DNA of 8,696 nucleotides, from contig JAUQXG010000132.1 in assembly GCA_030834765.1 (NCBI GenBank), forward strand, positions 1-8,696, written 5' to 3'. Under the pieces are notes generated by a model. That model was not told the origin of the DNA. It was given only the letters and a program-made list of their open reading frames with translations, and did no database searches. The DNA is from Lutispora sp. Lineage in GTDB: Bacteria > Bacillota > Clostridia > Lutisporales > Lutisporaceae. Of this stretch, positions 1 to 5,942 are shown piece by piece; the first letter of the stretch is position 1; each line of letters opens with the position of its first letter. The translations under genes were made by a program, and so were the position numbers.

Positions 1-493
1 TGATTAAAAGAGTATTATGAATAATATAGATTGCTTGCTCTGCACCAAACCTTTGAATTTTCTGCTCTAGCCTCATTCCAATCCTTTCTAATAATTTACA
101 TGATGATATATTCGCCGTTTGAGTCTCTGCTATTACTTTTGATAGTCTCAATTCCATAAATGCATATGCAATTACTCTTTCAATTGCTTCAATCCCATAT
201 CCTTTTCTCCACCATTCTGGCAGCAGCTGATATGAAACTTCAGTGCTCACACCATCATGATGTAAATCTAGAGAAATCAATCCAATAAATAAACCATTTT
301 CTTTTTCGCGAATAACCCAATATAATGCATCTGTTCTTGATTTGCACATATCGGAAAATTTAATTTGATATGACTCTTCGCCAACTATTCCACCAAGAAA
401 CTCTCTTACTTTAGTATCTATATAAAGCTTCTTCACATCTTGGCAATCGGCTTCCTGTAATTTAGCCAATCTACATCTATTGGTTTCTAGCAT
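1..493 (-). CDS. GNAT family N-acetyltransferase, RimJ/RimL-like (3' end beyond window)
   Basis: An open frame of 164 codons runs off the left edge without a stop. It begins at an ATG preceded by a strong ribosome site (GGAGGAG, about 4 bases before the start). The layout is that of Acetyltransf_3 proteins: an N-terminal METxR-type opening (MLETNRCRL), a beta-strand core around residues 57-90 (YWVIREKENGLFIGLISL), the acetyl-CoA pyrophosphate-binding loop at 95-101 (WRKGYGI), and the C-terminal helix motif NISSCKLLERIGM at 128-140. Such enzymes move an acetyl group from acetyl-CoA to an amine, often a protein N-terminus, a polyamine or a drug; the substrate cannot be told here. Only the last few residues seem to be missing, since RimJ/RimL-type proteins are usually 170-185 residues. 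The gene lies 42 bases after the 91-residue hypothetical gene on the same strand and may be co-transcribed with it. The family call is firm; the role is unknown. Confidence 0.9.
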   Translation of the reverse strand, partial: MLETNRCRLAKLQEADCQDVKKLYIDTKVREFLGGIVGEESYQIKFSDMCKSRTDALYWVIREKENGLFIGLISLDLHHDGVSTEVSYQLLPEWWRKGYGIEAIERVIAYAFMELRLSKVIAETQTANISSCKLLERIGMRLEQKIQRFGAEQAIYIIHNTLLI

Positions 494-535
494 GGCTCTC
501 CTCCATTTAAGTGCATCTTTTATAAACCTTACTTC

Positions 536-811
536 TCATCTCTCTTTATTCCTAGTATAGTGAGCACCTCTGATTACAATGGTATTTGTGTTTTCATCCT
601 TTTTACGCTTCAGGTTTCCTGTAATCTTCGCCATAAGCTGTTGAGATTCTAAGCATTCTGCGCCTTGAATTTTAGATAGAAATTTCTCAGCTTTTTCACC
701 AGAGAGTATTTTTATAAGCTTATCATACCAATAAATAAATACTTTATTGTCTTTCTTAACATGATAGGAAAAAATAACTTCTGATGTTTGATTCTCCTCT
801 TCCTTATACAT
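536..811 (-). CDS. Small conserved-looking hypothetical protein (91 aa)
   Basis: I do not recognise a characterised family. The 91-residue product has no membrane segment or signal peptide. It has two short beta-like stretches (EVIFSYHVKKDNKVFIYW, about 11-28), a helical segment rich in Lys and Glu (SGEKAEKFLSKIQ, 37-49), and the string LMAKITGNLKRKK (59-71) before a basic tail. The strand-strand-helix layout and the phrase KITGNxKR recall short uncharacterised Firmicutes proteins, but that is memory and not a search. A ribosome site (AGGGG, about 9 bases upstream) precedes the ATG. A 150-base gap separates it from the zinc-ribbon membrane gene upstream, so it probably has its own promoter; I could not pick one with confidence. 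The GNAT gene follows after 42 bases. The frame is likely real from codon use and ribosome site; the function is unknown. Confidence 0.7.
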   Translation of the reverse strand: MYKEEENQTSEVIFSYHVKKDNKVFIYWYDKLIKILSGEKAEKFLSKIQGAECLESQQLMAKITGNLKRKKDENTNTIVIRGAHYTRNKER

Positions 812-961
812 AACTACTACACCCCTGCTAAATTTATTTATATCTTATATAGCTTTATAAAAAATTGATTCTTCTTAACTTTGTACTTTATTACTATTTT
901 AAAATTCCTCTCTAACCACAAGTGAGAAGGGTAGCTATAATCCTCTCCGATTTTAATCTAG

Positions 962-1333
962 TTATTCCTTATTATTTTCAATTCCTAGTGTAATCCCACA
1001 TGAAGGACACACTTTATCTGTAGAAGATATTTCTGAAGAGCACATTGGGCATTTATTGATCTGTTGGAACAATTGAATCACATTCTTATATTGCTTTTCT
1101 CTTTTAAACCATTCAAAAACTCTTCCAAGTGTCACAATGACAATTATGATTGTATTATTTATAATAACTGACCTTATTGTATTGGTGTTGTCAGGGCGGT
1201 ATATTAGAAATATAATGATTACTATTGTAGCTATAGCTGCCAGAAAACGCAATGTATATGGAACAACATATGCTAGTATGCCTTTATCATGAATAGGCTT
1301 CCAGTCAGCTAAGATGTTTTCATTTTTATCCAT
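962..1333 (-). CDS. Two-pass membrane protein with C-terminal zinc ribbon
   Basis: The 123-residue product starts at an ATG with a strong ribosome site (GGGAGGAAGAG ending a few bases before the start). Two hydrophobic segments are visible, at about residues 19-45 and 53-74, joined by a short polar loop (RPDNTNT). After a basic stretch (FKREKQYK, 76-83) comes a four-cysteine zinc ribbon: C95xxC98, ten residues, C109xxC112. That spacing and the CPMC / CPSCG knuckles are typical of rubredoxin-like zinc ribbons. The positive residues after the second segment suggest that the ribbon faces the cytoplasm. Membrane proteins with a terminal zinc ribbon are common and mostly uncharacterised in Firmicutes; no substrate or partner can be named. 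The four-pass membrane gene lies 69 bases upstream on the same strand and the two may be co-transcribed. Confidence 0.8.
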   Translation of the reverse strand: MDKNENILADWKPIHDKGILAYVVPYTLRFLAAIATIVIIIFLIYRPDNTNTIRSVIINNTIIIVIVTLGRVFEWFKREKQYKNVIQLFQQINKCPMCSSEISSTDKVCPSCGITLGIENNKE

Positions 1334-1363
1334 TTCTCTTCCTCCCTAAATCGTATTCCAATC

Positions 1364-1405
1364 TAATGCTTCTCTTATTTCTTGTAATAAGCTATATTAG
1401 CATTA
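1364..1405 (-). other. Nested hairpin at the 3' end of the four-pass membrane gene
   Basis: TAATGCT (1364-1370) pairs with AGCATTA (1399-1405). Inside it CTTATT (1374-1379) pairs with AATAAG (1386-1391), leaving a six-base loop. The outer arm includes the stop codon of the upstream gene. No T-run follows on the minus strand, so it does not look like a classic rho-independent terminator. It may be a processing or stability structure between two co-transcribed genes. The AT-rich stems make chance formation quite possible. Confidence 0.25.
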
Positions 1406-1846
1406 CATTTTCTCTGTTATCTTCTTATAAAAGCTTCGAACAAGATTTGTTGGAAATAAATGCTGCTGGAACAAAATAATCATTGATAAAATAGCTTGAA
1501 TGAATCCAATGGCGAAAAACAAAACATGCAGGAAAACAACTGCATTCAGCATAATACATTGGACAATAATCCAAATGACTAAAGCCCAGCTAAAAACACT
1601 GCTTATATACCCTTGGAACCTTAACTTAAAGCGAAATAGGAACGCACTCATAACATTTCCAAGACCAATTACAACAAATAAAATAATTCCAGGTATAAAA
1701 AAATTACTAAAAGGCGAATTTTTTAATGCCTCTACTGATGCTCCTAGTGGACTTTCAGGATTTGTCATGGCTGCTAACCCTCCAGCCATTGCCCCTATTC
1801 CTACAAATACATGTAAGAAAAATAATATACGATATACTTTCTTCAA
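1403..1846 (-). CDS. Four-pass membrane protein, unknown function (probable TTG start)
   Basis: The product is a 147-residue integral membrane protein with four hydrophobic segments, at about residues 8-27, 48-71, 79-100 and 103-126, and a basic C-terminus (SFYKKITEKM). Between the first two helices is a short loop with the motif NPESPLGASVEALKNSPF, and helix two opens with FFIPGIILF. This arrangement (GG in helix one, a P-x-G-x-S loop, then IPG) resembles a family of uncharacterised Firmicutes membrane proteins of about 150 residues that I recall but cannot verify. Start choice: an ATG lies 15 bases upstream at 1859-1861 and would add MEEEI, but it has no ribosome site, and the bases of that codon form the start of a GGAGG eight bases before a TTG. 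I therefore prefer the TTG, giving an N-terminus read as MKKVYRILFF. Translation from the ATG at 1861 remains possible. Confidence 0.8.
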   Translation of the reverse strand: MKKVYRILFFLHVFVGIGAMAGGLAAMTNPESPLGASVEALKNSPFSNFFIPGIILFVVIGLGNVMSAFLFRFKLRFQGYISSVFSWALVIWIIVQCIMLNAVVFLHVLFFAIGFIQAILSMIILFQQHLFPTNLVRSFYKKITEKM

Positions 1847-1854
1847 AATTTCTT

Positions 1855-1859
1855 CCTCC
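1855..1859 (-). promoter_or_regulatory. Ribosome binding site that decides a TTG start
   Basis: GGAGG on the minus strand is followed by eight bases and then TTG (1844-1846). It overlaps the last base of the only upstream in-frame ATG, which has just an AT-rich leader before it and so cannot use this site. The position favours the TTG as the true start of the four-pass membrane protein. Confidence 0.55.
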
Positions 1860-1864
1860 ATATT

Positions 1865-1992
1865 TTAATTTTTCATACTCATGATCCACGACAACTCTAA
1901 ATCCATTGAAGCCGCTTCAAGGTATGTTCTATTTATCTGATGCCCCACTTACCATGTCTAGGTATAACAGCATCAATATCTGCATACTCTTC
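1865..1992 (-). pseudogene. Possible remnant of a lost gene
   Basis: The 150-base gap before the four-pass membrane gene contains two coding-like pieces on the minus strand in different frames. The first reads EYADIDAVIPRHGKWGIR and meets TAA at 1933-1935. The second reads NRTYLEAASMDLELSWIM and ends at TAA 1865-1867. A single frameshift near 1935 would join them into one chain of roughly 40 residues. Neither piece has a convincing start or ribosome site. I do not recognise the family, and short open stretches occur by chance, so this is only a suggestion of gene decay. Confidence 0.2.
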
Positions 1993-2013
1993 TCATATTT
2001 TAATTGAAAAATA

Positions 2014-2499
2014 CTAAATCTCTATCTGCTTCATAAAAAACATTATTTCTTCTTCACTAAATCCCAGCTTTCTATATAAGCTATGGGCTCTCTCATTATT
2101 TAATTCTGCATGCAGTTGAACTCTTCTATATCCATTCTCTTTAGCAAAACTCATTAAATACTCCATCATCTTTTGTCCAATACCATTTTTTCTATATGGT
2201 AAAGCTATATATAAATCGTCAATGGTCAAGGACTTCCCTCTGGACCATATACTGTAAACCGTCCATGTATTCGCATATCCGATCACATTTCCATCAATTT
2301 CTCCAACAAAAATTAATATATTCTCTGGCATGGTGAGTGCCTCTCTCAATATATTCTTCATTTCTTCCTCAGTCGGAATTTCTAAAGATGTCCAATAGGG
2401 ATTCTCAGCCATTACCTCCTGCATAAAATTCAAGTTAAGCTTAACCACTGCTGATTCATCTCTTTTATCACATTTCCTGATAGTAAGATTACCTAACAT
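2014..2499 (-). CDS. GNAT family N-acetyltransferase (Acetyltransf_1 type)
   Basis: The product is a 161-residue acetyltransferase starting at an ATG with an excellent ribosome site (AAGGAGG, eight bases upstream). It has the order of a standard GNAT fold: an N-terminal strand (LTIRKCDKRD, 5-14), a helical region (15-55), a central sheet (ILIFVGEIDGNVIGYANTW, 61-79), strand four (SLTIDDLYIALPYR, 90-103), the acetyl-CoA pyrophosphate loop RKNGIGQKMMEYL (103-115), and the last core motif NNERAHSLYRKLGF (134-147). The Q/R-x-x-G-x-G/A signature is fulfilled by R103-K-N-G-I-G108. The length is normal for a single-domain GNAT. The substrate is unknown; candidates include small amines, antibiotics or protein termini. 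It is not a close copy of the other two acetyltransferases here, which are of the RimJ/RimL type. Gaps of about 140-150 bases on both sides suggest that it is transcribed alone or with weak linkage. Confidence 0.9.
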   Translation of the reverse strand: MLGNLTIRKCDKRDESAVVKLNLNFMQEVMAENPYWTSLEIPTEEEMKNILREALTMPENILIFVGEIDGNVIGYANTWTVYSIWSRGKSLTIDDLYIALPYRKNGIGQKMMEYLMSFAKENGYRRVQLHAELNNERAHSLYRKLGFSEEEIMFFMKQIEI

Positions 2500-2523
2500 A
2501 GCTTTATCCTCCTTAACACCCTA

Positions 2524-2580
2524 TCACATACACAAGGGAAAAGCTTCTTTAACTTTTTCCTCAAATGAATTTTCTAACAT
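2524..2580 (-). CDS. Candidate 18-residue peptide upstream of the acetyltransferase
   Basis: ATG at 2580 opens a short frame reading MLENSFEEKVKEAFPLCM, stopped by TGA at 2524-2526, that is 24 bases before the GNAT start. A GAGG lies seven bases before the ATG. The composition (acidic-basic helix, no stop-prone codons) is protein-like. It could be a leader peptide, a small protein, or the stub of a gene deleted after its N-terminus. It could also be chance, and there is no homology to support it. Confidence 0.15.
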   Translation of the reverse strand: MLENSFEEKVKEAFPLCM

Positions 2581-2641
2581 CCTTCTACCTCATAAGTTCT
2601 ATATAGCTTTTACTGCATATATTTTCTTCATTATCTGACAT

Positions 2642-3043
2642 TCAAATTTCTTGATAGCATTTTACTATGCTTGTTTTAGAATGATAACCTATGGACAACA
2701 AACCATCTGAATACTTTTTTATGCTTTTTACTGCCATATTAGTCATCAGAGAAAATATGGTTATAAAAACTATAAATAAGAATATGGCCTTTCTTTTTCT
2801 TATACCCCACTCTTTCAACGCATATTTTCGAACTAGGTACAATCCTAAGAATGTTAGTGCACCAAAATAAAAAATAGTTAAATGTATACCGGTAAAATCA
2901 CCTGTCCACGATTTTAATCCGATGAATTCAATAACATAATCTCCTAGTGCATGAATATATCTCCTTGTTAACATCATATAAAATGAAATGGACAAAAATA
3001 ATATTGCCATGATTCCTTTCATTCTCTTGCTGATAACAGCCAC
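2642..3043 (-). CDS. Three-pass membrane protein, unknown function
   Basis: I do not recognise this 133-residue product. Three hydrophobic segments are visible, at about residues 10-26, 53-71 and 85-104. A loop lies between the first two (RRYIHALGDYVIEFIGLKSWTG), and a basic patch (RKYALKEWGIRKRK, 72-85) before the third should face the cytoplasm. The C-terminal tail of about 30 residues is polar and probably outside. The start is uncertain. The longest frame begins with GTG at 3043, where a run of G sits directly against the codon and cannot act well as a ribosome site. An ATG at residue 12 (start base 3010) has AAAGGA a few bases upstream but would trim the first helix. The gene follows the RimJ/RimL-like acetyltransferase after 59 bases and is probably co-transcribed with it. 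The frame is convincing as a membrane protein; its role is unknown. Confidence 0.65.
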   Translation of the reverse strand: MAVISKRMKGIMAILFLSISFYMMLTRRYIHALGDYVIEFIGLKSWTGDFTGIHLTIFYFGALTFLGLYLVRKYALKEWGIRKRKAIFLFIVFITIFSLMTNMAVKSIKKYSDGLLSIGYHSKTSIVKCYQEI

Positions 3044-3102
3044 CCCCTTGTTCTTCTATTGCCTCACCCATTTCTTATACTTTTACCTAATGTCCGGACC
3101 AA

Positions 3103-3654
3103 CTATAAACTATTTCTATATTCATCCTCAAGAATGGAATATACAAATGAATCTCTCCATTTTCCTTTTTGCCACATGTTCTCTCTTAAATGACCTTCTC
3201 TCTTCATTCCTATTTTCTCTAACACTTTCGATGAACCAATATTATTTGGGTCACATGTTGCAAAAATTCTATGTAAATTTAGATCTTCAAATCCAAATTT
3301 AATGATCGCTTTAGCTGCTTCAGAGGCATATCCACTTCGCCAATATTGCTTATTATAACAATACCCTATAGACCCTTCTCTATTTTGGAGATTGGTTATA
3401 TGTATTGAACAACTACCAATTAACTTATTATCCGCTCTTGTGACTACTGCAATTTCATAATGATATCTTGGGCTATCAAATTGATATTTTATAGATCCAT
3501 CTAAAAAGCATTGTGTATCAGCTTCACTATTGGGCCCCCATGTCTGATATCTGCACACTTCAGGATCTGAAACATAACTATGAATGGATGCAAAATCCTC
3601 TTTATTTAATTCCCTCAAAATAAGTCTTTCAGTTTCTACGACATTAAAGAACAT
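3103..3654 (-). CDS. GNAT family N-acetyltransferase, RimJ/RimL-like
   Basis: The 183-residue product belongs to the Acetyltransf_3 group, whose members acetylate protein N-termini (RimJ, RimL) or small amines. Visible marks are the opening VVETERLILRELNKEDF (5-21), a central sheet (YHYEIAVVTRADNKLIGSCS, 64-83), strand four (GSIGYCYNKQYW, 94-105), the acetyl-CoA loop WRSGYASEA (105-113), the strand LHRIFATCDPNN (127-138), and the motif SSKVLEKIGMKREG (141-154). The length is typical. Start choice: the frame stays open for 30 more codons upstream to an ATG at 3744, but that extension is unlike the family, and the ATG at 3654 has AAAGGAAG about nine bases before it and places the E-T-E-R-L motif at the usual distance. 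The gene follows a terminator at 3777-3807, so it likely has its own promoter in 3655-3770. The substrate is unknown. Confidence 0.9.
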   Translation of the reverse strand: MFFNVVETERLILRELNKEDFASIHSYVSDPEVCRYQTWGPNSEADTQCFLDGSIKYQFDSPRYHYEIAVVTRADNKLIGSCSIHITNLQNREGSIGYCYNKQYWRSGYASEAAKAIIKFGFEDLNLHRIFATCDPNNIGSSKVLEKIGMKREGHLRENMWQKGKWRDSFVYSILEDEYRNSL

Positions 3655-3772
3655 ATTATTACACTTCCTTTTTGAATCGTCAATTCTATAGAAATAATAA
3701 CATAATTCAAAACAATTATCCAACAATAACCATATAACCCCCAATCCTTTTTAATCTCTGATAGATGCATAA

Positions 3773-3807
3773 ATAAAGCCTCATCACAATGCTTCTGTAA
3801 TGAGGCT
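3773..3807 (-). terminator. Rho-independent terminator of the dockerin-like gene
   Basis: AGCCTCAT (3777-3784) pairs perfectly with ATGAGGCT (3800-3807). The stem continues after one mismatch as ACA/TGT, leaving a small loop. Read on the minus strand, the stem is followed by TTTATTTATG, a T-rich tail. It sits just 8 bases after the stop of the dockerin-like gene. The other direction lacks a T-run, so it acts on the minus strand. Confidence 0.8.
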
Positions 3808-3814
3808 CTCCACC

Positions 3815-4309
3815 TTATTGCTCTTCAATATTAGCTTGCGCTCTCTGTTGCTTTATTGCAATCATTACATCTAAAATATCTATTTTCCCATCATGATTTA
3901 AGTCAGTTATTTCTGCTATAGGGATGTCACCTATTTGGGAATTTGCTGTCTTAGATGCAATAGTTGGCTTTATTTGATTTTGTTCTGTATTTGAGCCTAT
4001 ATTTGCGATATTACTTATTAAAGATGGCAGCGTATATGAAGTAGGCTGTGTAAATTCTTGGGTTGAATTCACTGACTCTTCTTGCGTTTCTGCTATATTC
4101 TCTGACTTTTTCTTCTTAAAAGCTATAAAAAGCAGAACTATTATGATTATTGTTGCCGCTACAATCAGTCTTTTTGTTTCTAAAGAAACTGGTAACAGTC
4201 TTTGCGCTTCCTTTACCGTATCCTCTGGTGCTACAAAGCTTATTATTGCAGTGAATATTGCCGCTATCAAAATTGTAATAATGGGTATCACCGTGTATGC
4301 CTTTTTCAT
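3815..4309 (-). CDS. Two-pass membrane protein with a single dockerin-like calcium loop
   Basis: The 164-residue product starts at an ATG with a very strong ribosome site (AAAGGAGGAG, a few bases upstream). Residues 5-27 and 47-64 are hydrophobic segments, separated by a short polar loop with APEDTVKEAQR. A KKKK cluster (65-68) follows the second segment. A Ser/Thr/Gln/Asn-rich linker (about 70-125) leads to DLNHDGKIDILDVMIAIKQ (136-154). This is a textbook dockerin type I half-repeat: calcium ligand positions D136, N138, D140, D144 and D147 in a 12-residue EF-hand-like loop, then a helix. Full dockerins have two such repeats about 30 residues apart; only one is seen here. Dockerins normally bind cohesins outside the cell, but the positive-inside rule (MKK at the start, KKKK after helix two) puts this one in the cytoplasm. 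No cohesin or glycosidase gene is in view. The motif is clear; the function is unknown. Confidence 0.8.
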   Translation of the reverse strand: MKKAYTVIPIITILIAAIFTAIISFVAPEDTVKEAQRLLPVSLETKRLIVAATIIIIVLLFIAFKKKKSENIAETQEESVNSTQEFTQPTSYTLPSLISNIANIGSNTEQNQIKPTIASKTANSQIGDIPIAEITDLNHDGKIDILDVMIAIKQQRAQANIEEQ

Positions 4310-4335
4310 AACACTCCTCCTTTACCATTAATCAA

Positions 4336-4369
4336 AAAAACTATCCTATATTATAATATGATAGTTTTT
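4336..4369 (-). promoter_or_regulatory. Inverted repeat around a TATAAT box, upstream of the dockerin-like gene
   Basis: AAAAACTATC (4336-4345) is the inverted repeat of GATAGTTTTT (4360-4369), with 14 AT-rich bases between. On the minus strand the spacer contains a perfect TATAAT, and the gene starts about 45 bases downstream. It could be an operator spanning a -10 box, or a second weak terminator behind lysS, since a T-run follows the stem. I see no good -35 element, so the promoter reading is tentative. Confidence 0.3.
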
Positions 4370-4394
4370 CCCATATTATTGATAGCTAACACAA

Positions 4395-4427
4395 TAAAAA
4401 ATAGACTTTCCGTAGAAAGTCTATTTT
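4395..4427 (-). terminator. Terminator of the greA-lysS operon (symmetrical)
   Basis: A perfect 13-bp stem, AAAATAGACTTTC (4398-4410) with GAAAGTCTATTTT (4415-4427), closes a CGTA tetraloop. On the minus strand it lies 11 bases after the lysS stop codon, and the stem runs into a T-rich tail (TATTTTTTATT). T-runs flank both sides, so it could also stop transcripts from the other direction. Confidence 0.85.
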
Positions 4428-4438
4428 CATTTTTTTAT

Positions 4439-5929
4439 TTAAGCTTGTGGTTTCATTGTTGGGAATAATATTACATCTCTTATGGATGCAGCATCCGTTA
4501 AGAACATTACTATTCTATCTATGCCAATACCCATTCCACCTGTTGGTGGCATACCAACTTCTAAAGAATTTACAAAATCATCATCGGTTGCATAGGCTTC
4601 GTCATCACCTAATTCTTTTTCATTCGCTTGCTGATCAAATCTTTCTTTTTGAATGATAGGGTCGTTTAATTCCGAATATGCATTCCCAATCTCTCTTGCA
4701 AATATAAATGCTTCAAATCTTTCAGTCATTGTAGGATCCCCAGGTTGTTGTTTTGTTAAAGGTGAAATATCTACTGGGTAGTCTATTATAAATGTAGGCT
4801 GAATTAAATGTTCTTCAACAAAGGCTTCAAAAGCTGCATTTAAAATATCCCCTTTTGTACAGTCTTTTAAATCCTTTTTCAGCTCATCCACAATTTTAAG
4901 TTGCTTTGCCATTTCTCTTGCGGCTTCATCAGTCTTTATTTCATTAAAGTCAACATTTGAGTATTGCTTTACTGAATCTACCATTGTTATTCTTTTCCAT
5001 GGAGGTGTTAAATCTATTTCTGTTCCTTGATATGTAATCTTTGTAGTCCCTAATACCTTCATAGAACAATGTGCAACCAGATTCTCACAAAGCTCCATCA
5101 TATCATTATAATCTGCATAAGCTTGGTAAAGCTCAATCATCGTAAATTCAGGATTATGTCTTATATCAATACCTTCATTTCTAAAGTCCTTGCCCATTTC
5201 ATAAACTCTTTCAAAACCGCCAACGATAAGCCTCTTTAAATAAAGCTCCGTTGCTATTCTAAGATATAAATCCAAATCTAGTGCATTGCTTTTTGTTTTA
5301 AATGGTCTTGCTGCTGCTCCGCTGGCTATTGTAGATAAAATTGGGGTTTCAACTTCTATATAGCCAATATTATCAAGATAATTTCTTATCTCTTTTATTA
5401 TTTGAGTTCTCTTCAAAAAAGTATCTTTAACTTCAGGATTTACTATTAAATCTACATATCTTTGTCTATATCTTAACTCGGTGTCCTTAAGACCATGCCA
5501 TTTTTCTGGTAAAGGCTGTAATGACTTGCAAAGAAGTATTACCTTTGTAGCATGCACGGAAATTTCTCCTGTTTTTGTCTTAAAAACAGTTCCTTCTATT
5601 CCTAATATGTCTCCCATATCATAAGTCTTAAACAAATCATAGTCCTCTTCACCTACTTCATCTCTTTTCACATAGGCTTGGATTCTTCCATATCTGTCTT
5701 GTATATCAGTAAAGGATGCTTTTCCCATATGTCTAAAGCTCATTAATCTTCCTGCTATGGCTACTTCTTTACCTTCCATAGCTTCAAAATTATCCTTTAT
5801 ATCCTTAGAATGATGAGTCTGATTATACTTAACGATATCAAATGGGTTTTTTCCCATTTCCTTTAATTTATCTAGCTTATCTCTTCTAATCTGTAGTACT
5901 TCACTTAAACTTAATTCTTCATTCGCCAT
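4439..5929 (-). CDS. lysS: Lysyl-tRNA synthetase, class II
   Basis: LysRS joins lysine to tRNA-Lys in two steps through lysyl-adenylate in the cytoplasm. The 496-residue length matches the bacterial class II enzyme. An N-terminal OB-fold that binds the anticodon spans about 55-133 ([18 protein letters not shown]). The catalytic core has motif 1 near 189-198 ([10 protein letters not shown]), motif 2 at 249-262 ([14 protein letters not shown]) and motif 3 at 465-478 ([14 protein letters not shown]). The lysine-site segment [13 protein letters not shown] (412-424) and the final [12 protein letters not shown] are also typical. The usual THHNALD stretch reads TKSNALD at 212-218, which is unusual; the rest of the active site looks intact. 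The ATG has GGGGGAG a few bases upstream. It lies 13 bases after greA, so the two are co-transcribed. No T-box precedes the operon, so control by uncharged tRNA is not apparent. Confidence 0.98.
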   Translation of the reverse strand: MANEELSLSEVLQIRRDKLDKLKEMGKNPFDIVKYNQTHHSKDIKDNFEAMEGKEVAIAGRLMSFRHMGKASFTDIQDRYGRIQAYVKRDEVGEEDYDLFKTYDMGDILGIEGTVFKTKTGEISVHATKVILLCKSLQPLPEKWHGLKDTELRYRQRYVDLIVNPEVKDTFLKRTQIIKEIRNYLDNIGYIEVETPILSTIASGAAARPFKTKSNALDLDLYLRIATELYLKRLIVGGFERVYEMGKDFRNEGIDIRHNPEFTMIELYQAYADYNDMMELCENLVAHCSMKVLGTTKITYQGTEIDLTPPWKRITMVDSVKQYSNVDFNEIKTDEAAREMAKQLKIVDELKKDLKDCTKGDILNAAFEAFVEEHLIQPTFIIDYPVDISPLTKQQPGDPTMTERFEAFIFAREIGNAYSELNDPIIQKERFDQQANEKELGDDEAYATDDDFVNSLEVGMPPTGGMGIGIDRIVMFLTDAASIRDVILFPTMKPQA

Positions 5930-5942
5930 GAAAACTCTCCCC

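Noticed and set aside
1500..1868. Plus-strand open frame opposite the four-pass membrane gene
   Set aside because: The start has no ribosome site and the translation has no family features; the minus strand gives a clean membrane protein.
845..2607. The word AAAGCTATATA or near copies in several gaps
   Set aside because: The copies differ in strand and setting, one is inside a coding region, and such words are expected by chance in AT-rich DNA.
3091..3100. Palindrome TGTCCGGACC between two genes
   Set aside because: The eight-base core is short, single-copy in what I can see, and not at a promoter-like position.
3655..3744. N-terminal extension of the second RimJ/RimL-like acetyltransferase by 30 residues
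   Set aside because: The extension is hydrophobic and Cys-rich and unlike the family, while a good ribosome site precedes the ATG at 3654.
4116..4468. Several short frames on both strands around the start of the dockerin-like gene
   Set aside because: All overlap the dockerin-like gene or the lysS terminator, lack ribosome sites and have Cys/Tyr/His-rich compositions typical of shadow frames.
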